Shown here: positions 10,542-19,380 of the stretch, in pieces
Layout of the letters: every line of letters begins with the position of its first letter
Position numbering within the stretch: position 1 is the stretch's first letter
Assembly (NCBI GenBank): GCA_016282915.1
Contig: JAEELW010000036.1
Coordinates: 1-64,000 of the forward strand
Direction: 5' to 3'
Length of the DNA stretch: 64,000 nt
DNA from: Lachnospiraceae bacterium
GTDB taxonomy: Bacteria; Bacillota; Clostridia; Lachnospirales; Lachnospiraceae
Position numbers and translations under genes: made by a program
The notes under the pieces: model-generated
The model's database searches: none
What the model was told of the DNA's origin: nothing
Seen by the model: only the letters and a program-made list of their open reading frames with translations

Positions 10542-11399
10542 ATGGCACGCTGTAAAGTTTGTTTCCGGCATTGCGAGATCCCTGAGGGAGGGACCGGTTT
10601 CTGCGGGGCCAGGACCTGCAGGGACGGAGAAACAGTCCCGAAGTTTTACGGGAAGATCTCCGCGCTGGCGCTGGATCCCATCGAAAAAAAGCCCTTGAAT
10701 CATTTTCATCCCGGCTCCATGATCCTTTCGGTCGGAAGCTGCGGCTGCAATCTGCGCTGTCCTTTCTGCCAGAACAGCGGCATTTCCTGGTCGGAGCAGG
10801 CCCTTTCGGGACGGCGTATGCAGAGCTTCTCACCGGAGGAGCTGGTGCAGGCAGCCCTCTCCTGCAGGGAACGCGGCAATATCGGTGTGGCCTATACCTA
10901 TAACGAAGCGCTGGTATCCTACGAGTACGTGCGGGACTGTGCGCGTCTTGTGCACGAAGCCGGGATGGTGAACGTTCTTGTGACCAACGGCTGTGCGGAG
11001 AGTGCGGTGTTGGACGAACTGGAGCCTTATATCGACGCCATGAACATCGACCTGAAGGGCTTTACCGAGCGTTATTACCGGGAGGTGCTCGGAGGGGATC
11101 TTTCCATGGTGCTCGCCTTTATCGAAAAAGCGGCAGGCTTCTGTCACGTGGAGCTTACCACACTGATCATACCGGGGGAGAACGACAGCGAGGAGGAGAT
11201 GCGTGCGCTTTCCGGCTGGATCGCGGGACTGAAAAACGTATACGGGGCTGCGGACGGACGCAGTATCCCCCTTCACATATCCCGTTTCTTTCCTGCTTTT
11301 CATATGACGGACCGTGAAGCCACGGATGTTTCCCTGATCTATCATCTTGCGGAGCTTGCAAGGGAAAAACTCTTTTTCGTCCATACGGGAAACTGCTGA
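10542..11399 (+). CDS. Radical SAM protein, AmmeMemoRadiSam (AmrS)/PFL-activase-like
   Basis: MARCKVCFRHCEIPEGGTGFCGAR..., SVGSCGCNLRCPFCQNSGIS (CxxxCxxC), MNIDLKGFTERYYRE; internal ATG 10542 fits the family start better than 10506. Confidence 0.8.
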   Translation: MARCKVCFRHCEIPEGGTGFCGARTCRDGETVPKFYGKISALALDPIEKKPLNHFHPGSMILSVGSCGCNLRCPFCQNSGISWSEQALSGRRMQSFSPEELVQAALSCRERGNIGVAYTYNEALVSYEYVRDCARLVHEAGMVNVLVTNGCAESAVLDELEPYIDAMNIDLKGFTERYYREVLGGDLSMVLAFIEKAAGFCHVELTTLIIPGENDSEEEMRALSGWIAGLKNVYGAADGRSIPLHISRFFPAFHMTDREATDVSLIYHLAELAREKLFFVHTGNC

Positions 11400-11573
11400 T
11401 CTTTACGCAGCTTCTGCTTTTTAGGTCCGGAATCGTACAGCCCGTGAGCACTTTCTGCAATTGCTGTTTTTTCGTGCACGGAAAACGTCATTTTGTGCCT
11501 GATCCGTCCATACGCCCGGAAAAAGAAGTAAAATAACGGAAAAGAGAAAAATGTTCCCGGGGAGGATAAGAAA

Positions 11574-11666
11574 ATGAAAAGAACACATATCACAGCAGTC
11601 TGCAGTTCGATCCTGCTGGCACTGACCATGATGGCGGGAGTGGCTCTTCTGATCCTGAGCCATTGA
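11574..11666 (+). CDS. Putative 30-aa single-TM small protein
   Basis: RBS ggggaggataagaaa then ATG; MKRTHITAVCSSILLALTMMAGVALLILSH*; below the ORF-track length cutoff. Confidence 0.45.
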   Translation: MKRTHITAVCSSILLALTMMAGVALLILSH

Positions 11667-11744
11667 ATATGCACAGGGGAAGCTTCCTGTGATCGTACGG
11701 AAAAATCCGGAATTCTGACTCTTTTTTTCCTTTTTATCCTGTGG

Positions 11745-11750
11745 TATAAT
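11745..11750 (+). promoter_or_regulatory. Extended -10 element (TGGTATAAT)
   Basis: TGG-TATAAT at 11742-11750, 7 nt before ATG 11757; no good -35. Confidence 0.5.
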
Positions 11751-11756
11751 CATATT

Positions 11757-12194
11757 ATGGATATGAACGGGCAGAACGGCGGACAGGGTATCCCGCCGCA
11801 GTATTATTATCAGCCGCACAGGCGTGGCAATGGAATGGCGACGGCATCGCTGGTATTTGCGATACTCGCCGTATGCTCCATCTGTACGGGGATCGGCCCG
11901 GTCTTCTTCGGAAGTCTGTCCATCGTCTTTGCACTGCTGTCCCGCGGGGGAGAACTCCGCTTTAAGGGAAATGCAAAGCTCTGTGCATGGCTGTCGGCCC
12001 TGAGCATACTGGCAGGCATCGTCCTGACGGGCGTGAGTGTCTACCGGATCAAATACGATCCGGCGATGAAAGCAGCGGTCGATCAGGCGTTTCAGCAGAT
12101 GTACGGTGTGGATTATGATGAGTTCACGGAAGAAATGCAGCATTATTACGAAACAGGTGAGATGCCGGATTTCATGAAGGATATGTATCAGTAA
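11757..12194 (+). CDS. DUF4190-like membrane protein
   Basis: 145 aa; RRGNGMATASLVFAILAVCSICTGIGPVFFGSLSIVFALLSRGG, two TM segments. Confidence 0.65.
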   Translation: MDMNGQNGGQGIPPQYYYQPHRRGNGMATASLVFAILAVCSICTGIGPVFFGSLSIVFALLSRGGELRFKGNAKLCAWLSALSILAGIVLTGVSVYRIKYDPAMKAAVDQAFQQMYGVDYDEFTEEMQHYYETGEMPDFMKDMYQ

Positions 12195-12226
12195 CAGCAG
12201 GGAAGCTATCCGGGAGGTTCAGACCT

Positions 12227-12772
12227 ATGACAGTAGGAAGGATCGGATACGGCGGGATGGACGGACATTTCGCTGCCATGCAATATATGAATATCGGAGG
12301 GACCGGGGAAGTACGCCGTGCTTCGGACGGGCAGCCGCTGGTGGATAAGAGCGGGCGGCCCCTGCCGGATGGCATGGATGAACGGCAGGCCAAGCGGCTC
12401 GGCAAGATGGAGTGTGAATCCTGCAAGAGCAGGAAATACCAGGACGGTTCGGATGAACAGGTGAGCTTTAAATCGGCAGCTGCGATCAAGCCCGAGGCGG
12501 CCGCGGCCAGAGTGCGCGGTCATGAGCAGGAGCATGTCGCCAATGCCTACGACAAAGCGGAACAGAAGGGCGGCAAGGTGCTCCGTGCCAGCGTTACGCT
12601 GAAATATGCCATCTGTCCGGAATGCGGCCGCAGCTACTGTGCCGGCGGCGTGACGGATACGGCGATCCGTTATCCGAAGGAACAGGAAAAGAAGATGAAT
12701 CCTTACGACAGGAATACCCTTGCCATGGGGCAGGAAGCGTTCCGCGGCAACAGACTGGATACGGCGGTATGA
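12227..12772 (+). CDS. Putative SprA-family (PF12118-like) metalloprotease catalytic domain protein
   Basis: 181 aa; CESCKSRKYQDGSDE and zinc motif RGHEQEHVANA (HExxH), second Cys pair CPECGRSYC. Confidence 0.65.
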   Translation: MTVGRIGYGGMDGHFAAMQYMNIGGTGEVRRASDGQPLVDKSGRPLPDGMDERQAKRLGKMECESCKSRKYQDGSDEQVSFKSAAAIKPEAAAARVRGHEQEHVANAYDKAEQKGGKVLRASVTLKYAICPECGRSYCAGGVTDTAIRYPKEQEKKMNPYDRNTLAMGQEAFRGNRLDTAV

Positions 12773-13506
12773 CGGAGAACATGGAAGAGATCAGGAATGC
12801 CGCGGAATTAAAAGCCAGTGCCAGGTCGTACCTGCAGGGAAGATATGTACAGGCGATCCCCGTGCATCTTCTTTTTTTGATACTCAGCGGAGCTCTTACT
12901 TCCGTCAATCTGCGGCTGAGCGGAGGAAGGGGAGCCTTATTCCTTCTGGCACAGGCCGGGATCCTGCTGGTGGGATCGGTGCTGGCCAGTCTTCTGCATT
13001 TCGGACTCAGCCGTTTTTACATGAACTTCTGCTGTGCTTTTCCCTATGATGCAGGGGATCTGTTCAAGGGTTTCAGTTTCCGTGACGACCGGCCGGTAAA
13101 GATCGCGCTGCTCTTAAATCTTGTGATGGTAGGCTGTGAGCTGCCGGCGATGATCCTTTATGCCGTGTATCTTTCCACCGGCATCATCTGGTTCATGCCC
13201 CTGGCTTCCCTGGCACTCTGTGTGGGACTTACCGTCTATACTGTTTATTATCTCGGCATGTCGCAGTGCTTTTATCTGCTCCTGGATTTCCCGGATAAGA
13301 AACTTGATGAGATCATCAGCATGTCACGCTGGCTTATGAAAGGACGGCGTTTCCGTCTTTTTTACCTGTATGTGAGCTATATTCCCTTATATCTGCTGGC
13401 GCTTTTAAGCTGCGGCATCGGCCTGATCTGGGTCCTGCCCTATGCTGAGACGTCTTATGTATGTTTTCATCTGAATCTTACCAGCGTTGCCGCATCGGGA
13501 CGCTGA
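12769..13506 (+). CDS. DUF975 family membrane protein
   Basis: ATG at 12769 overlaps previous stop (ATGA); IRNAAELKASARSYLQGRYVQAIPVHLLFLILSGAL, multiple TM segments. Confidence 0.75.
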   Translation: MTENMEEIRNAAELKASARSYLQGRYVQAIPVHLLFLILSGALTSVNLRLSGGRGALFLLAQAGILLVGSVLASLLHFGLSRFYMNFCCAFPYDAGDLFKGFSFRDDRPVKIALLLNLVMVGCELPAMILYAVYLSTGIIWFMPLASLALCVGLTVYTVYYLGMSQCFYLLLDFPDKKLDEIISMSRWLMKGRRFRLFYLYVSYIPLYLLALLSCGIGLIWVLPYAETSYVCFHLNLTSVAASGR

Positions 13507-13523
13507 AATAATCCGGAGAGTAT

Positions 13524-14984
13524 ATGAGAAACGAAAATGATATGGACCAGACCGGTGAACTGGAAATGATCGATATTCACCAGAATCTGTCACGACGGGA
13601 AGCCACCGGGGAAGCGGAGGAACGCAGGACCGTGGTGAAAAAACGGCCGCCGCAGGATGACGTACCCAGGCAGAGGCCGCCGCAGCAGAGAACGGATGCA
13701 CCCCGTCAACGGCCACCGCAGCAAAGGGCTGCAGCGCCGCAGCAGAGAACGGATGTACCCAGGCAGCGGCCGCCGCAGCAGAGAAATGCACCCGCGCAGA
13801 AGGAAGAACCCCGCAGAAAACGCGGCGGAGGCGGGATGATCGTTTTCACGCTGATCTTCCTGCTCACACTGGGCGCTGCCGGCTATATGATCTACCGGCT
13901 GTATGATAAGCTGAATACGGAGCAGGAAGCCCGTATCGAGGCGGAGGAGGCCCTGGAGAATCTGAAGAAGGAAGTGGCGGTCCCTCCGGAGGAGATCATC
14001 CTGCTTCCCACAGGAGATGAGGATACGACAGCTTCGGAAGAGCAGGAGCCGGCGGAACAGTTCTATACCCATGAACTTGTGGAGCAGCTGCTTGCACAGG
14101 CCAGGGCCGGCGAAAGGGATGAGGGTGCAAAGGAGAAGGAAGAGCAGATCCGGGAGATGATCATGTATGCAGCGACCCGTGAGGGCGGCGGTCCCTCGAC
14201 GGCGGTACGTACCCTGGTCGATGACTATGCTTTCTACACGGTACCCGGCGGATACAGATTTCAGAAGCTGCTGGACGAAGTGCCACGGAATACTGTGGAC
14301 TGGGACGACCTGGTCCGGGACGAAGAAGACGATTCGATCCGATATATGCCGGGGGGAACGGAGCATTCCTGGCCCATGATCGATGTGTCGGCTTTCCAGA
14401 AGGAGATCGACTGGCAGGCCGTGGCGGATTCCGGTATAAAGTATGCCATGCTGCGGGCCGGCTTCCGCGGTTATTCCAAGGGAGCGGTCTTTGAGGATGA
14501 TTATATCGAGGCCAACCTGCAGGGAGCTACCGAAGCGGGGATAAAGGTCGGTGTTTATTTCTTCACGGAGGCCATCGATGTTGAGGAAGCGAAAGAAGAG
14601 GCGCAGCTGGTGATCGACAGGATACGCCCCTATCAGATCGACCTGCCCGTGGTGATCGATATCGAGCGTATCACGAACGATACGGCCCGTGCGGATCAGC
14701 TGGACAGGACGACCCGTACCGATGTGAGCCTTGCCTTTCTGGATGAGGTGGAAGCGGCAGGATACAGGCCCATGATCTATTGCGGGCTTTACACCTATTT
14801 TGAACAGCTGGATCAGAGCCGTATCTGGAAATACCCGCTCTGGTATCCTTATTATGAGCCGAAGTTCTATTTCCCCTATAAGGTGGTCTGCTGGCAGTAT
14901 ACGGACAAGGCAAAAGTGCCCGGGATCGACGGCGCCGTGGATATGAGCATATGGCTGGAGGATCCCATGGGAGGGAACTGGTAA
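13524..14984 (+). CDS. GH25 family lysozyme with Pro/Gln/Arg repeat and TM anchor
   Basis: 486 aa; WPMIDVSAFQKEIDWQAVADSGIKYAMLRAGFRGY...LPVVIDIE...GYRPMIYCG; TM FTLIFLLTLGAAGYMIYRLY. Confidence 0.88.
   Translation: MRNENDMDQTGELEMIDIHQNLSRREATGEAEERRTVVKKRPPQDDVPRQRPPQQRTDAPRQRPPQQRAAAPQQRTDVPRQRPPQQRNAPAQKEEPRRKRGGGGMIVFTLIFLLTLGAAGYMIYRLYDKLNTEQEARIEAEEALENLKKEVAVPPEEIILLPTGDEDTTASEEQEPAEQFYTHELVEQLLAQARAGERDEGAKEKEEQIREMIMYAATREGGGPSTAVRTLVDDYAFYTVPGGYRFQKLLDEVPRNTVDWDDLVRDEEDDSIRYMPGGTEHSWPMIDVSAFQKEIDWQAVADSGIKYAMLRAGFRGYSKGAVFEDDYIEANLQGATEAGIKVGVYFFTEAIDVEEAKEEAQLVIDRIRPYQIDLPVVIDIERITNDTARADQLDRTTRTDVSLAFLDEVEAAGYRPMIYCGLYTYFEQLDQSRIWKYPLWYPYYEPKFYFPYKVVCWQYTDKAKVPGIDGAVDMSIWLEDPMGGNW
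13664..13800 (+). repeat. Imperfect in-frame tandem repeats coding P-R-Q-R-P-P-Q-Q-R-x-D/A-x
   Basis: Repeated units cccaggcagaggccgccgcagcagagaacggatgca / ccccgtcaacggccaccgcagcaaagg / cccaggcagcggccgccgcagcagaga. Confidence 0.8.
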
Positions 14985-14996
14985 ATAAATTAAGGG

Positions 14997-15066
14997 AAAA
15001 CCAGGTCCGTCCCCATGGTTTTCCTGGTTTTCGCCACGAAAAAAGCGGCCATCGGGCCGCTTTTTT
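14997..15066. terminator. Bidirectional terminator region between convergent genes (two hairpins)
   Basis: AAAACCAGG...CCTGGTTTT (14997-15031) and AAAAAAGCGGCCatcgGGCCGCTTTTTT (15039-15066). Confidence 0.88.
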
Positions 15067-15078
15067 GACTGTGAAGTT

Positions 15079-15846
15079 TTATTCCCCGGCTTCCTTGGTG
15101 ACCATGCGCCTCGGAGCGCTCTTTAAGATCGGACTGAGCTGTTTGTATATGGCGAGACAGATGATCGAATCGGCGGCGCCCTTGATCAGGTTGAGAGGGG
15201 CGACGCAGGCAACAACAAAGCTGACGATACCGCCGCTGGCAAGTGGATTGACCGCTGCGCCCATTTCGAGGATCGCATCCATGGGCATACCGTAGAGGGC
15301 GGCAAAAGCGGGCAGCAGATAGAGTGCGTTGAAGGCCGTTCCGAAGATGGTCATAACGAGCGTTCCGCTGATCAGAGCTGCTACCGCGGTCTTCTTCGTC
15401 TTTTTCAGTGCATAGATCATGCTCGCCGGCAGGATCAGGCTGCAGCCCACGGCAAAGTTGGCAAATTCACCGACAAAGGCGGTGCTCGTATTCTTCAGCA
15501 CCAGCTTGATCAGGACCTTCAGAAACTCCATGACCACGCCGGCCGCGGGACCGTAGGCAAAGCTGCCCACCAGCACCGGAAGCTCGGAAAAGTCCAGCTT
15601 GTAAAAGCCGGGAGCGAAGGGCATCGGGATCTCCAGCAGCATGATCACGCCCGAGAGCGCGGCAAACATCCCGCACATCACGATCTTGCGTGTCCCGAAG
15701 ACGCGGCCGCTCTCTTTGTTCTTTTTCCGCACCAGGAATTCAAATACGACGGCCAGCAGAAAGATGGCCACGATGATCGCCAGGATCCCGGCGACATAGG
15801 ACCAGTTTGCGGACAGATTTTCCAGTAAACTCTTTTTTTCTTCCAT
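15079..15846 (-). CDS. ribU: Riboflavin ECF transporter S component
   Basis: 255 aa polytopic protein; FGTRKIVMCGMFAALSGVIMLLEIPMPFAPGFYKLDFSELPVLVGSFAYGPAAGVVMEFLK; preceded by FMN riboswitch. Confidence 0.88.
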   Translation of the reverse strand: MEEKKSLLENLSANWSYVAGILAIIVAIFLLAVVFEFLVRKKNKESGRVFGTRKIVMCGMFAALSGVIMLLEIPMPFAPGFYKLDFSELPVLVGSFAYGPAAGVVMEFLKVLIKLVLKNTSTAFVGEFANFAVGCSLILPASMIYALKKTKKTAVAALISGTLVMTIFGTAFNALYLLPAFAALYGMPMDAILEMGAAVNPLASGGIVSFVVACVAPLNLIKGAADSIICLAIYKQLSPILKSAPRRMVTKEAGE

Positions 15847-16012
15847 TTTTCATATCCTCCTGAGATAAGTAAGTATGCCGTTTGCGACATGCCGCGTGAC
15901 AGCTGATCTTCCCGGGGCATTTACCGTAAAGATCACTATGCGTAACGCAGCGAAGCAGTGTGCAAACTCTCCGGCTTTTACTGTAAGGATATGCGAAGCG
16001 CTTTCCTGCAGT

Positions 16013-16040
16013 AAAAAAATCCCGTGTGCCAGCCACGGGA
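16013..16040 (-). terminator. Riboswitch expression-platform intrinsic terminator
   Basis: Minus strand TCCCGTG gctggca CACGGGA TTTTTTT between FMN aptamer and ribU. Confidence 0.85.
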
Positions 16041-16075
16041 TGATGATACAGAACATATGAAAAAAGTCCTGCAGC

Positions 16076-16205
16076 TTCTCTCATCCAGACTTTGCAGCTA
16101 AAGCTGCTTCACTGTCGGTTCCGGAATCTCACCGGATCGGCCGCCAAAGCGGTTCGCGGACTGTACCGCCGGTGGGGAATCGCACCCCGCCCCGAAGTTT
16201 GCAGT
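16076..16205 (-). ncRNA. FMN riboswitch (RFN element)
   Basis: Minus strand: cttcggggcggggtgcgattccccaccggcggtacagtccgcgaaccgc...gatccggtgagattccggaaccgacagtgaagcag...ctgcaaagtctggatgagag, matching all conserved RFN blocks. Confidence 0.97.
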
Positions 16206-16209
16206 AGTC

Positions 16210-16238
16210 ATCATACATCGGACGGAGAGGCTTGTCAA
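16210..16238 (-). promoter_or_regulatory. Promoter for FMN riboswitch-ribU transcript
   Basis: Minus strand TTGACA (16238-16233), 17 bp, TATGAT (16215-16210), just upstream of the aptamer. Confidence 0.85.
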
Positions 16239-16360
16239 GTGCGGAAAGTCTCCGGATCAAAGCAACGGCCCACAGCTGTGCGGCAAGTGCGCGGCAGGGG
16301 GCCGGACAATAACGGCGGAAAAGCATTCCGCCGCCTCCGCACTGTCAATATAATGGCTGA

Positions 16361-16387
16361 ACTTTTTGTGCAATAATTACAAAAAGT
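16361..16387. repeat. AT-rich inverted repeat (possible operator)
   Basis: ACTTTTTGT-N9-ACAAAAAGT, perfect 9 bp arms, 22 bp upstream of the chemoreceptor -35. Confidence 0.5.
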
Positions 16388-16408
16388 CCGCACAACTTGG
16401 AAAAGTTT

Positions 16409-16437
16409 TTGACTGTTTTAATGATATGCAGTATAAT
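16409..16437 (+). promoter_or_regulatory. SigmaA-type promoter for chemoreceptor
   Basis: TTGACT (16409-16414), 17 bp, TATAAT (16432-16437). Confidence 0.8.
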
Positions 16438-16498
16438 ATACAGAACATCGGGAGACCATCGGGGATCCCGGAATTATATATGCAGGAGGAGAGAAAAT

Positions 16499-18574
16499 AT
16501 GGCATACACGAACAGAACGAATGTCTCATCCGGATCCGGAGGAAACGCCTCAAAGCTGAACATGCGTATCACGCTGATCCTTTTTACTCTGATCCCCCTT
16601 ATCGTGACCTCGGTCACCATCGGGATTGTTTCCGTCAGCAAGAGCAAAACGGAGATCAAGTCCTATACGCATGATTCCCTGGTCCAGGTGATCGAGGGTG
16701 TGGGTAATTCCTTCGATGCGATGGTGGAAACAAATAAGGATATCCTTAAGGCTTACTCCGTGGCACCGGTCCTGACGGAGGTTCTTCATAATCCGACGGA
16801 AGCAGCGAAAGCTTCCGCGCAGCAGTACACCCTTGATTATTTCGGGAAACTGGATGGCTGGGAGGGGCTTTATTTGGCAGACTGGAATTCGGTGGTGATC
16901 ACTCATCCCAATCCGGCGATCATAGGTGTTCCTCTCCGTGAAGGAGATTCACTGGCGGCCCTTCAGAATTCCATTCTTACCGCAAAGAACGGTGTGTATA
17001 ATACCGGTATCATGGTGAGCCCGGCATCCGGTGAGCTGATCATGTCCATGTACGTGCCGATCCTGGAAGAAGGGAATCCGATCGGTTATGTCGGCGGCGC
17101 TTTCTTTGTTTCGAAAATTGCGGATAAGCTTTCGGACGTTTCCGGTCTGGGGCTTAATTCGGCATACGTTTATTTTGTGGATTCCAAGGGCACGATGCTT
17201 CATCACCCGGACGCATCCAAAGTCGGAAATCCCGTGGAAAACGAGGCGGTGAAATCCCTTGTGAGCGGTCTGCAGCAGGGAAACAAGCCAGCACCGGACC
17301 TGATCGAATATGAATACAAGGGTGCCACCAAATACGCAGGATATTATATCGGGGATGAAGGGCATTACATTGCGGTACTGACTGCCGATGAGGACGATGT
17401 GCTTACGGGTGTGGGCGAGATCCGCACGACCATCATCATCATCTGCCTGACCTGCGTTATCCTTTTTGCGGTGATCGCACTCCTGATCGAGCGTGTGATC
17501 TCGGTTCCGCTCAAGAAGATCGCCGATTCCCTGAACGGGCTCAGCACCGGCGATGTGACGGTGGAATGCGATGCCCGCTCACATATCAGGGAGACGCTCA
17601 GCATATTAAATTCCTTCCATGTATTGAAGGAAGCTCTCGGGGGCTCCATGAGAGCCGTAAAAGATGCCGCAGGCGAACTGAACGGTTCGATCGTGAGCGT
17701 GGACGGTATGACCGGAAAGAATGCGGAGTCCATCTCGCAGATCAATTCGGCAGTCAACGAAGTGGCCGAGACTTCCCAGAGCGTGGCGGAAAGCGCGCAG
17801 ACCATGGCGGAGAAGGCGGTCAGCCTCGGAGAGAACATCGAGCAGCTTAACGATAATGTGCAGAACCTTTATAATGCGTCCCAGACCATCAAGAATGCCA
17901 ACAGCGATGCTACCGACTGCATGAGGTCCGTATATGCGGGTGCGAATGAATCCGTATCGGCAATGAAGGAGATCAGCGGCAAGATCGCCGAGACCAACTC
18001 GGCCATCGGTGATATCGGCTCTGCGATCCAGGCCATCGAATCCATTGCGGCCCAGACCAACCTGCTGTCCTTAAATGCGTCCATCGAGGCGGCACGTGCC
18101 GGTGAAGCCGGCCGCGGTTTCGCCGTGGTGGCGGACGAGATCCGCAGCCTGGCCGATTCTTCGGCCGAATCCGCAAAGGAGATCAAGCAGATCATCGAAA
18201 ACGTGATCGTGCTCTCCAACGGGACCGTCGATATCTCCAACCGTGTCTTTGAGGTGATCAGCCGTGAGCAGGCCGATATCGAACAGGCGCAGGAGAAGTT
18301 CAATATCCTTTCCGATTCGGTGGAGGCTTCCATCAGTGAGATCGAAACGATACGGCACATGGCGGGTACCCTGGACGGCATTAAGGTGGAACTGACCAAT
18401 GCGACCACCGATCTGGGAGCGATCTCCGAAGAACTGGGTGCATCCGCCCAGGAGGTGGCAGCTTCCTGCCAGAGCGTGAGCGAAGCCTGCGCCGATACAC
18501 AGGTTTCCACGGCGGAGATGAGAAAGGTCAACGAAGACATGAGCGAAGCGATCTCGTTCTTCAAACTGTCATAA
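16499..18574 (+). CDS. Methyl-accepting chemotaxis protein (dCache-like sensor, HAMP, MCP domain)
   Basis: [11 protein letters not shown] start at 16499 after aggagg; two TM segments flanking a Cache-like ectodomain; [47 protein letters not shown]. Confidence 0.93.
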   Translation: MAYTNRTNVSSGSGGNASKLNMRITLILFTLIPLIVTSVTIGIVSVSKSKTEIKSYTHDSLVQVIEGVGNSFDAMVETNKDILKAYSVAPVLTEVLHNPTEAAKASAQQYTLDYFGKLDGWEGLYLADWNSVVITHPNPAIIGVPLREGDSLAALQNSILTAKNGVYNTGIMVSPASGELIMSMYVPILEEGNPIGYVGGAFFVSKIADKLSDVSGLGLNSAYVYFVDSKGTMLHHPDASKVGNPVENEAVKSLVSGLQQGNKPAPDLIEYEYKGATKYAGYYIGDEGHYIAVLTADEDDVLTGVGEIRTTIIIICLTCVILFAVIALLIERVISVPLKKIADSLNGLSTGDVTVECDARSHIRETLSILNSFHVLKEALGGSMRAVKDAAGELNGSIVSVDGMTGKNAESISQINSAVNEVAETSQSVAESAQTMAEKAVSLGENIEQLNDNVQNLYNASQTIKNANSDATDCMRSVYAGANESVSAMKEISGKIAETNSAIGDIGSAIQAIESIAAQTNLLSLNASIEAARAGEAGRGFAVVADEIRSLADSSAESAKEIKQIIENVIVLSNGTVDISNRVFEVISREQADIEQAQEKFNILSDSVEASISEIETIRHMAGTLDGIKVELTNATTDLGAISEELGASAQEVAASCQSVSEACADTQVSTAEMRKVNEDMSEAISFFKLS

Positions 18575-18581
18575 AGATAAG

Positions 18582-18620
18582 GAACAGGGCAGAGGAGAGG
18601 AAACTCTCCTCTACTTGTTC
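18582..18620. terminator. Hairpin downstream of chemoreceptor
   Basis: AGAGGAGAG-GAAA-CTCTCCTCT with outer GAACA/TGTTC pairing; weak T-tail. Confidence 0.5.
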
Positions 18621-18643
18621 TCTGAAGTGTTTTCTGCTATAAT
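18615..18643 (+). promoter_or_regulatory. SigmaA-type promoter
   Basis: TTGTTC (18615-18620), 17 bp, TATAAT (18638-18643). Confidence 0.7.
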
Positions 18644-18708
18644 AGCGTCGGGTTTATACCCGGCGTTATTTTGTTGCGGCAAAAATCCGGCAGAAGTACA
18701 TTGCACGG

Positions 18709-19380
18709 GTGAAGGAGAGTCTTTTGGACGGAGTGGAAAACACGGAAGAAAAAGAGCCGGTGGAAGCGGCGGCAGGGGCGGAAGAAGCGCTTTCCGGCGG
18801 AGCCGGTACGGAAACGGAAGCAGCGGCTGCGGAGGAGAATGCAGTGGCAGCAGAGGAGCAGGAGAAGGTGCAGGAAGGGCCGGATCTCTCTTCGGAGGAG
18901 GCGGAACTGGAGCTGGAGATCCGGATGAATACCGGCGTGCTCTATGATTATCTCCTGCGTCATGTATATACTTCATTGAGCGGGCCTCTCGGGACCTGTC
19001 TGGGTCTGGCGGGGATCGCATATTTTGCATACAGCAGACAGATTCCCTATCTCGTGATCGGGATACTGCTGATCGTTTATCTGCCCTTCAGCCTCTGGCG
19101 AAGGTCGGCTACGCTGATGCTCACCAATCCGGCTTATAAGGAAGCTTTGCATTACCGCTTTTCGGAATCCGGATTTACGGTCTCACAGGGAGAAGTGAGC
19201 GGCAGCGTGAAATGGGAGCAGTGTACGAAAGCGGTTTCCACGGGAAAGAGCATCATCATATATACCGGAGCCAAAAACGCTTCGATCTTTCCGAGAAAGC
19301 AGATCGAGGGGGGCGCGGAGACGCTGATCGCCGTGATCGCCCGGCATATGGAGCCGAAGCGCATAAAGATAAGATATTAG
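18709..19380 (+). CDS. YcxB-like membrane protein with acidic low-complexity N-terminus
   Basis: 223 aa; Ala/Glu-rich N-term, two TM segments, YRFSESGFTVSQGEVSGSVKWEQCTKAVSTGKSIIIYTGAKNASIFPRKQ (YcxB-like). Confidence 0.7.
   Translation: MKESLLDGVENTEEKEPVEAAAGAEEALSGGAGTETEAAAAEENAVAAEEQEKVQEGPDLSSEEAELELEIRMNTGVLYDYLLRHVYTSLSGPLGTCLGLAGIAYFAYSRQIPYLVIGILLIVYLPFSLWRRSATLMLTNPAYKEALHYRFSESGFTVSQGEVSGSVKWEQCTKAVSTGKSIIIYTGAKNASIFPRKQIEGGAETLIAVIARHMEPKRIKIRY

Noticed and set aside
16243-16498. c-di-GMP (GEMM) riboswitch upstream of the chemoreceptor
   Set aside because: No GEMM core sequences recognised; only an inverted repeat and a promoter
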